Both the position numbers and the translations under genes were made by a program. From Anisus vortex (Eukaryota; Mollusca; Gastropoda; Planorbidae): a stretch of DNA of 64,000 nt. This document shows positions 27,801 to 42,900 of this stretch, one piece after another (within the stretch, counting starts at the first letter, position 1; the number at the start of each line of letters is the position of its first letter). The notes beneath the pieces were generated by a model that ran no database searches, was not told the origin of the DNA, and worked only from the letters and a program-made list of their open reading frames with translations. The stretch covers positions 1 through 64,000 of the forward strand of contig CASBPS010000092.1 in NCBI GenBank assembly GCA_949126835.1. The letters are read 5' to 3'.

Positions 27801-29270
27801 AACACATAAAATCAGCCTTCATCATGGTATATACTTTATATCTTATAAAAACACACAAAATCAGCCTTCATCGTGGTATATACTTTATATATAATAAAAA
27901 CACACAAAATCAGCCTTCATCATGGTATATACTTTATATCTAATAAAAACACATAAAATCAGCCTTCATCATGGTATATACTTTATATCTAAAAAAAACA
28001 CACAAAATCAGCCTTCATCATTGTATATACTTTATATCTAATAAAAACACATAAAATCAGCGTTCATCATGGTATATACTTTATATCTAATAAAAACACA
28101 TAAAATCAGCGTTCATCATGGTATATACTTTATATATAATAAAAACACACTAAATTAGCCTTCATCATGGTATATACTTTATATCAAATAAAAACACACA
28201 AAATCAGCGTTCATCATGGTATATATTTTATATCAAATAAAACACATAAAATCAGCCTTCACCGTGGTATATACTTTATATCTAATAAAAACACATAAAA
28301 TCAGCCTTCATCATGGTATATACTTTATATCTAATAAAAACACATAAAATCAGCCTTCATCATGGTATATACTTTATAGCTAATAAAAACATATAAAATA
28401 AGCCTTCATCATGGTATATACTTTATATATAATAAAAACACATAAAATCAGCCTTCATCATGGTATATACTTTATATATAATAAAAACACATAAAATCAG
28501 CCTTAATCATGGTATATACTTTATATCAAATAAAAACACACAAAATCAGCCTTCATCGTGGTATATACTTTATATATAATAAAAACATTTAAAATCAGCC
28601 TTCATCATGGTATGTACTTTATATATAATAAAAACACACAAAATCAGCCTTCATCATGGTATATACTTTATATCTAATACAAACACATAAAATCAGCCTT
28701 CATCATGGTATATACTTTATATCTAATAAAAACACACAAAATCAGCCTTCATCATGGTATATACTTTATATAAAAAAAACACATAAATTCAGCCTTCATT
28801 ATGGTATATACTTTATATCTAATAAAAACACATAAAATCAGCCTTCATCATTGTATATATTTTATATATAATAAAAACACACAAAATAATCCTTCATCAT
28901 TGTATATACTTTATATCTAATAAAAACACATACAATCAGCCTTCATCATGGTATATACTTTATATCTAATAAAAACACATAAAATCAGCCTTCATCATGG
29001 TATATACTTTATGTCTAATAAAAACACATAAAATAAGCCTTCATCATGGTATTAACTTTATACCAAAAAAAAACACATAAAATCAGCCTTCATCATGTTA
29101 TATACTTTATATATAATAAAAATACATAAATCGGCCTTCATCATGGTGTATACTTTATATATAATAAAAACACACAAAATCAGCCTTCATCATGGTATAT
29201 ACTTTATATCTAATAAAAACACATAAAATCAGCCTTCATCATGGTATATACTTTATATCTAATAAAAACA
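24860..29270 (+). repeat. ~61-63-monomer relatives (about 3.0-3.1 kb)
   Basis: The ATTAAC with ACCAAAAAAA monomer recurs at 25,966 and 29,051 (3,085 bp, about 63 monomers). A TCTTATAAAAAC monomer is at 24,855 and 27,841 (2,986 bp, about 61 monomers). Between them the same series appears in order: CATAGTATATAC, GGTAAATAC, CGTGG, CAACCTTCTTC or its AACCTTCTTC relative, CAATCTAT-type CTATATATC, then GTATGTAC and the TAATCC monomer. The same series returns at about 59.2-62.0 kb. The array here mixes cassette B of the left edge with pieces of the 11-mer family. Confidence 0.75.
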
Positions 29271-32200
29271 CATAAAATAAGCCTTCATCGTGGTATATAC
29301 TTTATATATAATAAAAACACACAAAATCAGCCTTCCTCAAGGTATATACTTTATATCTAATAAAAACACACAAAATCAGCCTTCATCATGGTATATACTT
29401 TAAATCTAATAGAAACACACAAAATCAGCCTTCATCATGGAATATACTTTATATCTAATAAAAACACACAAAATCAGCCTTCATCATGGTATATACTTTA
29501 TATCTAATAAAAACACATAAAGTCAGCCTTCATCATGGTATATACTTTATATATAATAAAAACACATAAAATCAGCCTTCATCATGGTATATACTTTATA
29601 TCTAATAAAAACACACAAAATCAGCCTTCATCATGGTATATACTTTATATCAAATAAAAACACATAAAATCAGCCTTCATCATGGTATATACTTTATATC
29701 TAATAAAAACACATACAATCAGCCTTCATCATGGTATATACTTTATATCTAATGAAAACACTTCAAATCAGCCTTCATCATGGTATATACTTTATATATA
29801 ATAAAAACACATAAAATCAGCGTTCATCATGGTATATACTTTATATCTAATGAAAAAACTTAAAATCAGCCTTCATTATGGTATATACTTTATATATAAT
29901 AAAAACACATAAAATCAGCCTTCATCATGGTATATACTTTATATATAATAAAAACACATAAAATCAGCCTTCATCATGGTATATACTTTATATATAATAT
30001 AAACACACAAAATCAGCCTTCATCATGGTATATACTTTATATCTAATACAAACACACTAAATTAGCCTTCATCATGGTATATACTTTATATCAAATATAA
30101 ACACAAAAAATCAGCCTTCATTATGGTATATACTTTATATCAAATAAAAACACATAAAATCAGCATTCATCATGGTATATATTTTATATCTAATAAAAAC
30201 ACATAAAATCAGCCTTCATCATGGTATATACTTTATATCTAATAAAAACACACAAAATCAGCCTTCATCATGGTATATACTTTATATCTAATAAAAACAC
30301 ATAAAATCGGCCTTCATCATGGTATATACTTTATATATAATAAAAACACACAAAATCAGCCTTCATCATGGTATATACTTTATATCAAATAAAAACACAA
30401 AAAATCAGCCTTCATTATGGAATATACTTTATATCAAATAAAAACACATAAAATCAGCCTTCATCATGGTATATATTTTATATCTAATAAAAAGACATAA
30501 AATCAGCCTTCATCATGGTATATACTTTATATCTAATAAAAACACACAAAATCAGCCTTCATCATGGTATATACTTTATATCTAATAAAAACACATAAAA
30601 TCAGCCTTCATCATGGTATATACTTTATATCTAATAAAAACACATCAAATAAGCCTTCATCGTGGTATATACTTTATATATAATAAAAACACACAAAATC
30701 AGCCTTCCTCAAGGTATATACTTTATATCTAATAAAAACACACAAAATCAGCCTTCATCATGGTATATACTTTAAATCTAATAGAAACACACAAAATCAG
30801 CCTTCATCATGGAATATACTTTATATCTAATAAAAACACACAAAATCAGCCTTCATCATGGTATATACTTTATATCTAATAAAAACACATAAAGTCAGCC
30901 TTCATCATGGTATATACTTTATATATAATAAAAACACATAAAATCAGCCTTCATCATGGTATATACTTTATATCTAATAAAAACACACAAAATCAGCCTT
31001 CATCATGGTATATACTTTATATCAAATAAAAACACATAAAATCAGCCTTCATCATGGTATATACTTTATATCTAATAAAAAAACATAAAATCAGCCTTCA
31101 TCATGGTATATACTTTATATCTAATGAAAACACTTCAAATCAGCCTTCATCATGGTATATACTTTATATATAATAAAAACACATAAAATCAGCGTTCATC
31201 ATGGTATATACTTTATATATAATAAAAACATTTAAAATCAGCCTTCATCATGGTATGTACTTTATATATAATAAAAATACACAAAATCAGCCTTCATCAT
31301 GGTATATTCTTTATATCTAATACAAACACATAAAATCAGCCTTCATCATGGTATATACTTTATATCTAATAAAAACACACAAAATCAGCCTTCATCATGG
31401 TATATACTTTATATAAAAAAAAAAACATATAAATTCAGCCTTCATTATGGTATATACTTTATATCTAATAAAAACACATAAAATCAGCCTTCATCATTGT
31501 ATATATTTTATATATAATAAAAACACACAAAATAATCCTTCATCATTGTATATACTTTATATCTAATAAAAACACACAAAATCAGCCTTCATCATGGTAT
31601 ATACTTTATATCTAATAAAAACACATAAAGTCAGCCTTCATCATGGTATTAACTTTATACCAAAAAAAAACACATAAAATCAGCCTTCATCATGTTATAT
31701 ACTTTATATATAATAAAAATACATAAATCGGCCTTCATCATGGTGTATACTTTATATATAATAAAAACACACAAAATCAGCCTTCATCATGGTATATACT
31801 TTATATCTAATAAAAACACATAAAATCAGCCTTCATCATGGTATATACTTTATATCTAATAAAAACACATAAAATAAGCCTTCATCGTGGTATATACTTT
31901 ATATATAATAAAAACACACAAAATCAGCCTTCCTCAAGGTATATACTTTATATCTAATAAAAACACACAAAATCAGCCTTCATCATGGTATATACTTTAA
32001 ATCTAATAGAAACACACAAAATCAGCCTTCATCATGGAATATACTTTATATCTAATAAAAACACACAAAATCAGCCTTCATCATGGTATATACTTTATAT
32101 CTAATAAAAACACATAAAGTCAGCCTTCATCATGGTATATACTTTATATATAATAAAAACACATAAAATCAGCCTTCATCATGGTATATACTTTATATCT

Positions 32201-33849
32201 AATAAAAACACACAAAATCAGCCTTCATCATGGTATATACTTTATATCAAATAAAAACACATAAAATCAGCCTTCATCATGGTATATACTTTATATCTAA
32301 TAAAAACACATACAATCAGCCTTCATCATGGTATATACTTTATATCTAATGAAAACACTTCAAATCAGCCTTCATCATGGTATATACTTTATATATAATA
32401 AAAACACATAAAATCAGCGTTCATCATGGTATATACTTTATATCTAATGAAAAAACTTAAAATCAGCCTTCATTATGGTATATACTTTATATATAATAAA
32501 AACACATAAAATCAGCCTTCATCATGGTATATACTTTATATATAATAAAAACACATAAAATCAGCCTTCATCATGGTATATACTTTATATATAATATAAA
32601 CACACAAAATCAGCCTTCATCATGGTATATACTTTATATCTAATACAAACACACTAAATTAGCCTTCATCATGGTATATACTTTATATCAAATATAAACA
32701 CAAAAAATCAGCCTTCATTATGGTATATACTTTATATCAAATAAAAACACATAAAATCAGCATTCATCATGGTATATATTTTATATCTAATAAAAACACA
32801 TAAAATCAGCCTTCATCATGGTATATACTTTATATCTAATAAAAACACACAAAATCAGCCTTCATCATGGTATATACTTTATATCTAATAAAAACACATA
32901 AAATCGGCCTTCATCATGGTATATACTTTATATATAATAAAAACACACAAAATCAGCCTTCATCATGGTATATACTTTATATCAAATAAAAACACAAAAA
33001 ATCAGCCTTCATTATGGAATATACTTTATATCAAATAAAAACACATAAAATCAGCCTTCATCATGGTATATATTTTATATCTAATAAAAAGACATAAAAT
33101 CAGCCTTCATCATGGTATATACTTTATATCTAATAAAAACACACAAAATCAGCCTTCATCATGGTATATACTTTATATCTAATAAAAACACATAAAATCA
33201 GCCTTCATCATGGTATATACTTTATATCTAATAAAAACACATAAAATAAGCCTTCATCGTGGTATATACTTTATATATAATAAAAACACACAAAATCAGC
33301 CTTCCTCAAGGTATATACTTTATATCTAATAAAAACACACAAAATCAGCCTTCATCATGGTATATACTTTAAATCTAATAGAAACACACAAAATCAGCCT
33401 TCATCATGGAATATACTTTATATCTAATAAAAACACACAAAATCAGCCTTCATCATGGTATATACTTTATATCTAATAAAAACACATAAAGTCAGCCTTC
33501 ATCATGGTATATACTTTATATATAATAAAAACACATAAAATCAGCCTTCATCATGGTATATACTTTATATCTAATAAAAACAAACAAAATCAGCCTTCAT
33601 CATGGTATATACTTTATATCAAATAAAAACACATAAAATCAGCCTTCATCATGGTATATACTTTATATCTAATAAAAAAACATAAAATCAGCCTTCATCA
33701 TGGTATATACTTTATATCTAATGAAAACACTTCAAATCAGCCTTCATCATGGTATATAATTTATATATAATAAAAACACATAAAATCAGCGTTCATCATG
33801 GTATATACTTTATATATAATAAAAACATTTAAAATCAGCCTTCATCATG

Positions 33850-35200
33850 GTATATATTTTATATATAATAAAAACACACAAAATAATCCTTCATCATTGT
33901 ATATACTTTATATCTAATAAAAACACATACAATCAGCCTTCATCATGGTATATACTTTATATCTAATAAAAACACATAAAATCAGCCTTCATCATGGTAT
34001 ATACTTTATGTCTAATAAAAACACATAAAATAAGCCTTCATCATGGTATTAACTTTATACCAAAAAAAACACATAAAATCAGCCTTCATCATGGTATATA
34101 CTTTATATATAATAAAAATACATAAATCGGCCTTCATCATGGTGTATACTTTATATATAATAAAAACACACAAAATCAGCCTTCATCATGGTATAAACTT
34201 TATATCTAATAAAAACACATAAAATCAGCCTTCATCATGGTATATACTTTATATCTAATAAAAACACATAAAATCAGCCTTCATCGTGGTATATACTTTA
34301 TATATAATAAAAACACACAAAATCAGCCTTCATCATGGTATATACTTTATATCTAATAAAAACACACAAAATTAGCCTTCATCATGGTATATACTTTATA
34401 TCTAATACAAACACACAAAATCAGCCTTCATCATGGTATATACTTTATATCTAATAAAAACACACAAAATCAGCCTTCATCTTGGTATATACTTTATATC
34501 AAATAAAAACACATAAAATCAGCCTTCATCATGGTATATACTTTATGTCTAATAAAAACACATAAAATCAGCCTTCATCAAGGTATATACTTTATAACTA
34601 ATAAAACACATAAAATTAGCCTTCATCATGGTATATACTTTATATATAATAAAAAACACATAAAATCAGCCTTCATCATGGTATATACTTTATATATAAT
34701 AAAAACACATAAAATCAGCCTTCATCATGGTATATACTTTATATCTAATAAAAACACATAAAATCAGCCTTCATCATGGTATATACTTTATATCTAATAC
34801 AAACACATAAAATCAGCCATCATCATGGTATATACTTTATATATAATAAAAACACATAAAAACAGCCTTCATCATGGTATATACTTTATATATAATAAAA
34901 ACACACAAAATCAGCCTTCATCATGGTATATTCTTTATATCAAATAAAAACACATAAAATCAGCCTTCATCATGGTATATACTTTATATCTAATAAAAAA
35001 ACACAAACTCAGCCTTCATCATGGTATATACTTGATAACTAATAAAAACACATAAAATCAGCCTTCATCATGGTATATACTTTATGTCTAATAAAAACAC
35101 ATAAAATCAGCCTTCATCATGGTATATACTTTATATCTAATAAAAACACATAAAATCGGCCTTCATCATGGTATATACTTTATATCTAATACAAACACAC
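33850..35200 (+). repeat. Cassette B/C inserted into the 28-mer series
   Basis: The interval between two 28-mer markers (33,371 to 35,672) is 47 monomers instead of 28. The extra monomers follow the left-edge order seen at about 2.4-3.7 kb: TAATCC, CATACAATC, ATTAAC (34,048), AATACATAAATC, GTGTATAC, CTTGG, GTCTAAT, CAAGG, AGCCATC, AAAACAGCC and GATAACTAAT. This is best explained by unequal exchange or conversion with another part of the array rather than by transposition, because no foreign sequence is present at either end. Confidence 0.8.
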
Positions 35201-38200
35201 TAAATTAGCCTTCATCATGGTATATACTTTATATCAAATAAAAACACAAAAAATCAGCCTTCATTATGGTATATACTTTATATCAAATAAAAACACATAA
35301 AATCAGCCTTCATCATGGTATATATTTTATATCTAATAAAAACACATAAAATCAGCCTTCATCATGGTATATACTTTATATCTAATAAAAACACACAAAA
35401 TCAGTCTTCATCATGGTATATACTTTATATCTAATAAAAACACATAAAATCAGCCTTCATCATGGTATATACTTTATATCTAATAAAAACACATAAAATC
35501 AGCCTTCATCATGGTATATACTTTATATCTAATAAAAACACATAAAATAAGCCTTCATCGTGGTATATACTTTATATATAATAAAAACACACAAAATCAG
35601 CCTTCCTCAAGGTATATACTTTATATCTAATAAAAACACACAAAATCAGCCTTCATCATGGTATATACTTTAAATCTAATAGAAACACACAAAATCAGCC
35701 TTCATCATGGAATATACTTTATATCTAATAAAAACACACAAAATCAGCCTTCATCATGGTATATACTTTATATCTAATAAAAACACATAAAGTCAGCCTT
35801 CATCATGGTATATACTTTATAGATAATAAAAACACATAAAATCAGCCTTCATCATGGTATATACTTTATATCTAATAAAAACACACAAAATCAGCCTTCA
35901 TCATGGTATATACTTTATATCAAATAAAAACACATAAAATCAGCCTTCATCATGGTATATACTTTATATCTAATAAAAACACATAAAATCAGCCTTCATC
36001 ATGGTATATACTTTATATCTAATGAAAACACTTCAAATCAGCCTTCATCATGGTATATACTTTATATATAATAAAAACACATAAAATCAGCCTTCATCAT
36101 GGTATATACTTTATATATAATAAAAACATTTAAAATCAGCCTTCATCATGGTATGTACTTTATATATAATAAAAACACACAAAATCAGCCTTCATCATGG
36201 TATATACTTTATATATAATAAAAACACATAAAATCAGCCTTCATCATGGTATATACTTTATATATTATAAAAACACACAAAATCAGCCTTCATCATGGTA
36301 TATACTTTATATCTAATACAAACACACTAAATTAGCCTTCATCATGGTATATACTTTATATCAAATATAAACACAAAAAATCAGCCTTCATTATGGTATA
36401 TACTTTATATCAAATAAAAACACATAAAATCAGCATTCATCATGGTATATATTTTATATCTAATAAAAACACATAAAATCAGCCTTCATCATGGTATATA
36501 CTTTATATCTAATAAAAACACACAAAATCAGCCTTCATCATGGTATATACTTTATATATAATAAAAACACACAAAATCAGCCTTCATCATGGTATATACT
36601 TTATATCAAATAAAAACACAAAAAATCAGCCTTCATTATGGTATATACTTTATATCAAATAAAAACACATAAAATCAGCCTTCATCATGGTATATATTTT
36701 ATATCTAATAAAAAGACATAAAATCAGCCTTCATCATGGTATATACCTTATATCTAATAAAAACACACAAAATCAGCCTTCATCATGGTATATACTTTAT
36801 ATCTAATAAAAACACATAAAATCAGCCTTCATCATGGTATATACTTTATATCTAATAAAAACACATAAAATAAGCCTTCATCGTGGTATATACTTTATAT
36901 ATAATAAAAACACACAGAATCAGCCTTCCTCAAGGTATATACTTTATAGCTAATAAAAACACACAAAATCAGCCTTCATCATGGTATATACTTTAAATCT
37001 AATAGAAACACACAAAATCAGCCTTCATCATGGAATATACTTTATATCTAATAAAAACACACAAAATCAGCCTTCATCATGGTATATACTTTATATCTAA
37101 TAAAAACACATAAAGTCAGCCTTCATCATGGTATATACTTTATATATAATAAAAACACATAAAATCAGCCTTCATCATGGTATATACTTTATATCTAATA
37201 AAAACACACAAAATCAGCCTTCATCATGGTATATACTTTATATCAAATAAAAACACATAAAATCAGCCTTCATCATGGTATATACTTTATATCTAATAAA
37301 AACACACAAAATCAGCCTTCATCATGGTATATACTTTATATCAAATAAAAACACATAAAATCAGCCTTCATCATGGTATATACTTTATATCTAATAAAAA
37401 CACATAAAATCAGCCTTCATCATGGTATATATTTTATATATAATAAAAACACACAAAATCAGCCTTCATCATGGTATATACTTTATATCTAATAAAAACA
37501 CATAAAATCAGCCTTCATCATGGTATATACTTTATATCTAATAAAAACACACAAAATCAGCCTTCATCATGGTATATTCTTTATATCTAATAAAAACACA
37601 TAAAATCGGCCTTCATCATGGTATATACTTTATATATAATAAAAACACACAAAATCAGCCTTCATCATGGTATATACTTTATATCAAATAAAAACACAAA
37701 AAATCAGCCTTCATTATGGTATATACTTTATATCAAATAAAAAACACATAAAATCAGCCTTCATCATGGTATATATTTTATATCTAATAAAAACACATAA
37801 AATCAGCCTTCATCATGGTATATACTTTATATCTAATAAAAACACACAAAATCAGCCTTCATCATGGTATATACTTTATATCTAATAAAAACACATAAAA
37901 TCAGCCTTCATCATGGTATATACTTTATATCTAATAAAAACACATAAAATCAGCCTTCATCATGGTATATACTTTATATCTAATAAAAACACATAAAATA
38001 AGCCTTCATCGTGGTATATACTTTATATATAATAAAAACACACAAAATCAGCCTTCCTCAAGTTATATACTTTATATCTAATAAAAACACACAAAATCAG
38101 CCTTCATCATGGTATATACTTTATATCTAATAAAAACACACAAAATCAGCCTTCATCATGGAATATACTTTATATCTAATAAAAACACACAAAATCAGCC

Positions 38201-40419
38201 TTCATCATGGTATATACTTTATATCTAATAAAAACACATAAAATTAAGCCTTCATCGTGGTATATACTTTATATATAATAAAACACACAAAATCAGCCTT
38301 CCTCAAGGTATATACTTTATATCTAATAAAAACACACAAAATCAGCCTTCATCATGGTATATACTTTAAATCTAATAGAAACACACAAAATCAGCCTTCA
38401 TCATGGAATATACTTTATATCTAATAAAAACACACAAAATCAGCCTTCATCATGGTATATACTTTATATCTAATAAAAACACATAAAGTCAGCCTTCATC
38501 ATGGTATATACTTTATATATAATAAAAACACATAAAATCAGCCTTCATCATGGTATATACTTTATATCTAATAAAAACACACAAAATCAGCCTTCATCAT
38601 GGTATATACTTTATATCAAATAAAAACACATAAAATCAGCCTTCATCATGGTATATACTTTATATCTAATAAAAACACATAAAATCAGCCTTCATCATGG
38701 TATATACTTTATATCTAATGAAAACACACTTTAAATCAGCCTTCATCATGGTATATACTTTATATATAATAAAAACACATAAAATCAGCGTTCATCATGG
38801 TATATACTTTATATCTAATGAAAAAACTTAAAATCAGCCTTCATTATGGTATATACTTTATATATAATAAAAACACATAAAATCAGCCTTCATCATGGTA
38901 TATACTTTATATATAATAAAAACACATAAAATCAGCCTTCATCATGGTATATACTTTATATATAATAAAAACACACAAAATCAGCCTTCATCATGGTATA
39001 TACTTTATATCTAATACAAACACACTAAATTAGCCTTCATCATGGTATATACTTTATATCAAATATAAACACAAAAATCAGCCTTCATTATGGTATATAC
39101 TTTATATCAAATAAAAACACATAAAATCAGCATTCATCATGGTATATATTTATATCTAATAAAAACACATAAAATCAGCCTTCATTATGGTATATACTTT
39201 TATATCTAATAAAAACACACAAAATCAGCCTTCACAATGGTATATACTTTATATCTAATAAAAACACATAACATCGGCCTTCATCATGGTATATACTTTA
39301 TATATAATAAAAACACACAAAATCAGCCTTCATCATGGTATATACTTTATATCAAATAAAAACACAAAAAATCAGCCTTCATTATGGTATATACTTTATA
39401 TCAATAAAAACACATAAAATCAGCCTTCATCATGGTATATATTTTATATCTAATAAAAAGACATAAAATCAGCCTTCATCATGGTATATACGTTATATCT
39501 AATAAAAACACACAAAATCAGCCTTCATCATGGTATATACTTTATATCTAATAAAAACACATAAAATCAGCCTTCATCATGGTATATACTTTATATCTAA
39601 TAAAAACACATAAAATAAGCCTTCATCGTGGTATATACTTTATATATAATAAAAACACACAAATCAGCCTTCCTCAAGGTATATACTTTATATCTAATAA
39701 AAACACACAAAATCAGCCTTCATCATGGTATATACTTTAAATCTAATAGAAACACACAAAATCAGCCTTCATCATGGAATATACTTTATATCTAATAAAA
39801 ACACACAAAATCAGCCTTCATCATGGTATATACTTTATATCTAATAAAAACACATAAAGTCAGCCTTCATCATGGTATATACTTTATATATAATAAAAAC
39901 ACATAAAATCAGCCTTCATCATGGTATATACTTTATATCTAATAAAAACACACAAAATCAGCCTTCATCATGGTATATACTTTATATCAAATAAAAACAC
40001 ATAAAATCAGCCTTCATCATGGTATATACTTTATATCTAATAAAAACACATAAAATCAGCCTTCATCATGGTATATACTTTATATCTAATGAAAACACTT
40101 CAAATCAGCCTTCATCATGGTATATACTTTATATATAATAAAAACACATAAAATCAGCGTTCATCATGGTATATACTTTATATCTAATGAAAAAACTTAA
40201 AATCAGCCTTCATTATGGTATATACTTTATATATAATAAAAACACATAAAATCAGCCTTCATCATGGTATATACTTTATATATAATAAAAACACATAAAA
40301 TCAGCCTTCATCATGGTATATACTTTATATATAATAAAAACACACAAAATCAGCCTTCATCATGGTATATACTTTATATCTAATACAAACACACTAAATT
40401 AGCCTTCATCATGGTATAT

Positions 40420-41160
40420 ACTTTATATCTAATACAAACACACAAAATCCGCCTTCATCATGGTATATACTTTATACACAAAATCAGCCTTCATCTTGGT
40501 ATATACTTTATATCAAATAAAAACACATAAAATCAGCCTTCATCATGGTATATACTTTATGTCTAATAAAAACACATAAAATCAGCCTTCATCAAGGTAT
40601 ATACTTTAAATCTAATAAAACACATAAAATTAGCCTTCATCATGGTATATACTTTATATATAATAAAAACACATAAAATCAGCCTTCATCATGGTATATA
40701 CTTTATATATAATAAAAACACATAAAATCAGCCTTCATCATGTTATATACTTTATATCTAATAAAAACACATAAAATCAGCCTTCATCATGGTATATACT
40801 TTATATCTAATAAAAACACATAAAATCAGCCATCATCATGGTATATACTTTATATATAATAAAAACACATATAAACAGCCTTCATCATGGTATATACTTT
40901 ATATATAATAAAAACACACAAAATCAGCCTTCATCATGGTATATTCTTTATATCAAATAAAAACACATAAAATCAGCATTCATCATGGTATATACTTTAT
41001 ATCTAATAAAAACACACAAACTAAGCCTTCATCATGGTATATACTTGATAACTAATAAAAACACATAAAATCAGCCTTCATCATGGTATATACTTTATGT
41101 CTAATAAAAACACATAAAATCAGCCTTCATCATGGTATATACTTTATATCTAATAAAAAC
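40420..41160 (+). repeat. Cassette C copy with a truncated monomer
   Basis: An ordered set (ACACAAAATCCGCC, CTTGG, GTCTAAT, CAAGG, AGCCATC, ATAAACAGCC, CTTGATAACTAAT) interrupts the 28-mer series and is shared with 34.4-35.2 kb and 42.1-42.9 kb. Near 40,480 one monomer has lost about 13 bp of its middle, so TTTATA joins CACAAAATC directly. The corresponding monomer near 42,170 is intact. The CCGCC change occurs only in this copy and the 42-kb copy, so those two are the closest relatives. Confidence 0.8.
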
Positions 41161-42109
41161 ACACAAAATCAGCCTTCATCATGGTATATACTTTATATCT
41201 AATAAAAACACATAAAATCAGCCTTCATCATGGTATATACTTTATATCTAATAAAAACACATAAAATCAGCCTTCATCATGGTATATACTTTATATCTAA
41301 TAAAAACACATAAAATAAGCCTTCATCGTGGTATATACTTTATATATAATAAAAACACACAAAATCAGCCTTCCTCAAGGTATATACTTTATATCTAATA
41401 AAAACACACAAAATCAGCCTTCATCATGGTATATACTTTAAATCTAATAGAAACACACAAAATCAGCCTTCATCATGGAATATACTTTATATCTAATAAA
41501 AACACACAAAATCAGCCTTCATCATGGTATATACTTTATATCTAATAAAAACTCATAAAGTCAGCCTTCATCATGGTATATACTTTATATATAATAAAAA
41601 AACATAAAATCAGCCTTCATCATGGTATATACTTTATATCTAATAAAAACACACAAAATCAGCCTTCATCATGGTATATACTTTATATCAAATAAAACAC
41701 ATAAAATCAGCCTTCATCATGGTATATACTTTATATCTAATAAAAACACATAAAATCAGCCTTCATCATGGTATATACTTTATATCTAATGAAAACACTT
41801 CAAATCAGCCTTCATCATGGTATATACTTTATATATAATAAAAACACATAAAATCAGCGTTCATCATGGTATATACTTTATATCTAATGAAAAAACTTAA
41901 AATCAGCCTTCATTATGGTATATACTTTATATATAATAAAAACACATAAAATCAGCCTTCATCATGGTATATACTTTATATATAATAAAAACACATAAAA
42001 TCAGCCTTCATCATGGTATATACTTTATATATAATAAAAACACACAAAATCAGCCTTCATCATGGTATATACTTTATATCTAATACAAACACACTAAATT
42101 AGCCTTCAT

Positions 42110-42900
42110 CATGGTATATACTTTATATCTAATACAAACACACAAAATCCGCCTTCATCATGGTATATACTTTATATCTAATAAAAACACACAAAATCAG
42201 CCTTCATCTTGGTATATACTTTATATCAAATAAAAACACATAAAATCAGCCTTCATCATGGTATATACTTTATGTCTAATAAAAACACATAAAATCAGCC
42301 TTCATCAAGGTATATACTTTATATCTAATAAAACACATAAAATTAGCCTTCATCATGGTATATACTTTATATATAAAAAAAACACATAAAATCAGCCTTC
42401 ATCATGGCATATACTTTATATATAATAAAAACACATAAAATCAGCCTTCATCATGTTATATACTTTATATCTAATAAAAACACATAAAATCAGCCTTCAT
42501 CATGGTATATACTTTATATCTAATAAAAACACATAAAATCAGCCATCATCATGGTATATACTTTATATATAATAAAAACACATAAAAACAGCCTTCATCA
42601 TGGTATATACTTTATATATAATAAAAACACACAAAATCAGCCTTCATCATGGTATATTCTCTATATCAAATAAAAACACATAAAATCAGCATTCGTCATG
42701 GTATATACTTTATATCTAATAAAAACACACAAACTCAGCCTTCATCATGGTATATACTTGATAACTAATAAAAACACATAAAATCAGCCTTCATCATGGT
42801 ATATACTTTATGTCTAATAAAAACACATAAAATCAGCCTTCATCAAGGTATATACTTTATATCTAATAAAAAACACATAAAATCGGCCTTCATCATGGTA
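42110..42900 (+). repeat. Cassette C copy, intact
   Basis: This has the same series as at 40.4-41.2 kb, including the private CCGCC monomer, but with the full-length monomer where the 40-kb copy is deleted. Flanking 28-mer markers at 41,440 and 43,399 are 1,959 bp apart, about 40 monomers. Presence of the pair suggests a duplication of 28-mer plus cassette of roughly 1.7 kb. Confidence 0.78.

Noticed and set aside
22868..28000. Open frames of 60-93 codons on the + strand (e.g. 22,868-23,050; 23,554-23,784; 23,899-24,081; 26,451-26,732; 27,677-27,943)
   Set aside because: They are translations of the 49-bp satellite, beginning at the ATG of a monomer and prolonged only where an indel resets the frame. 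The two in 23.5-24.1 kb fall in the indel-rich zone. No domain and no codon-level conservation independent of the repeat is visible.
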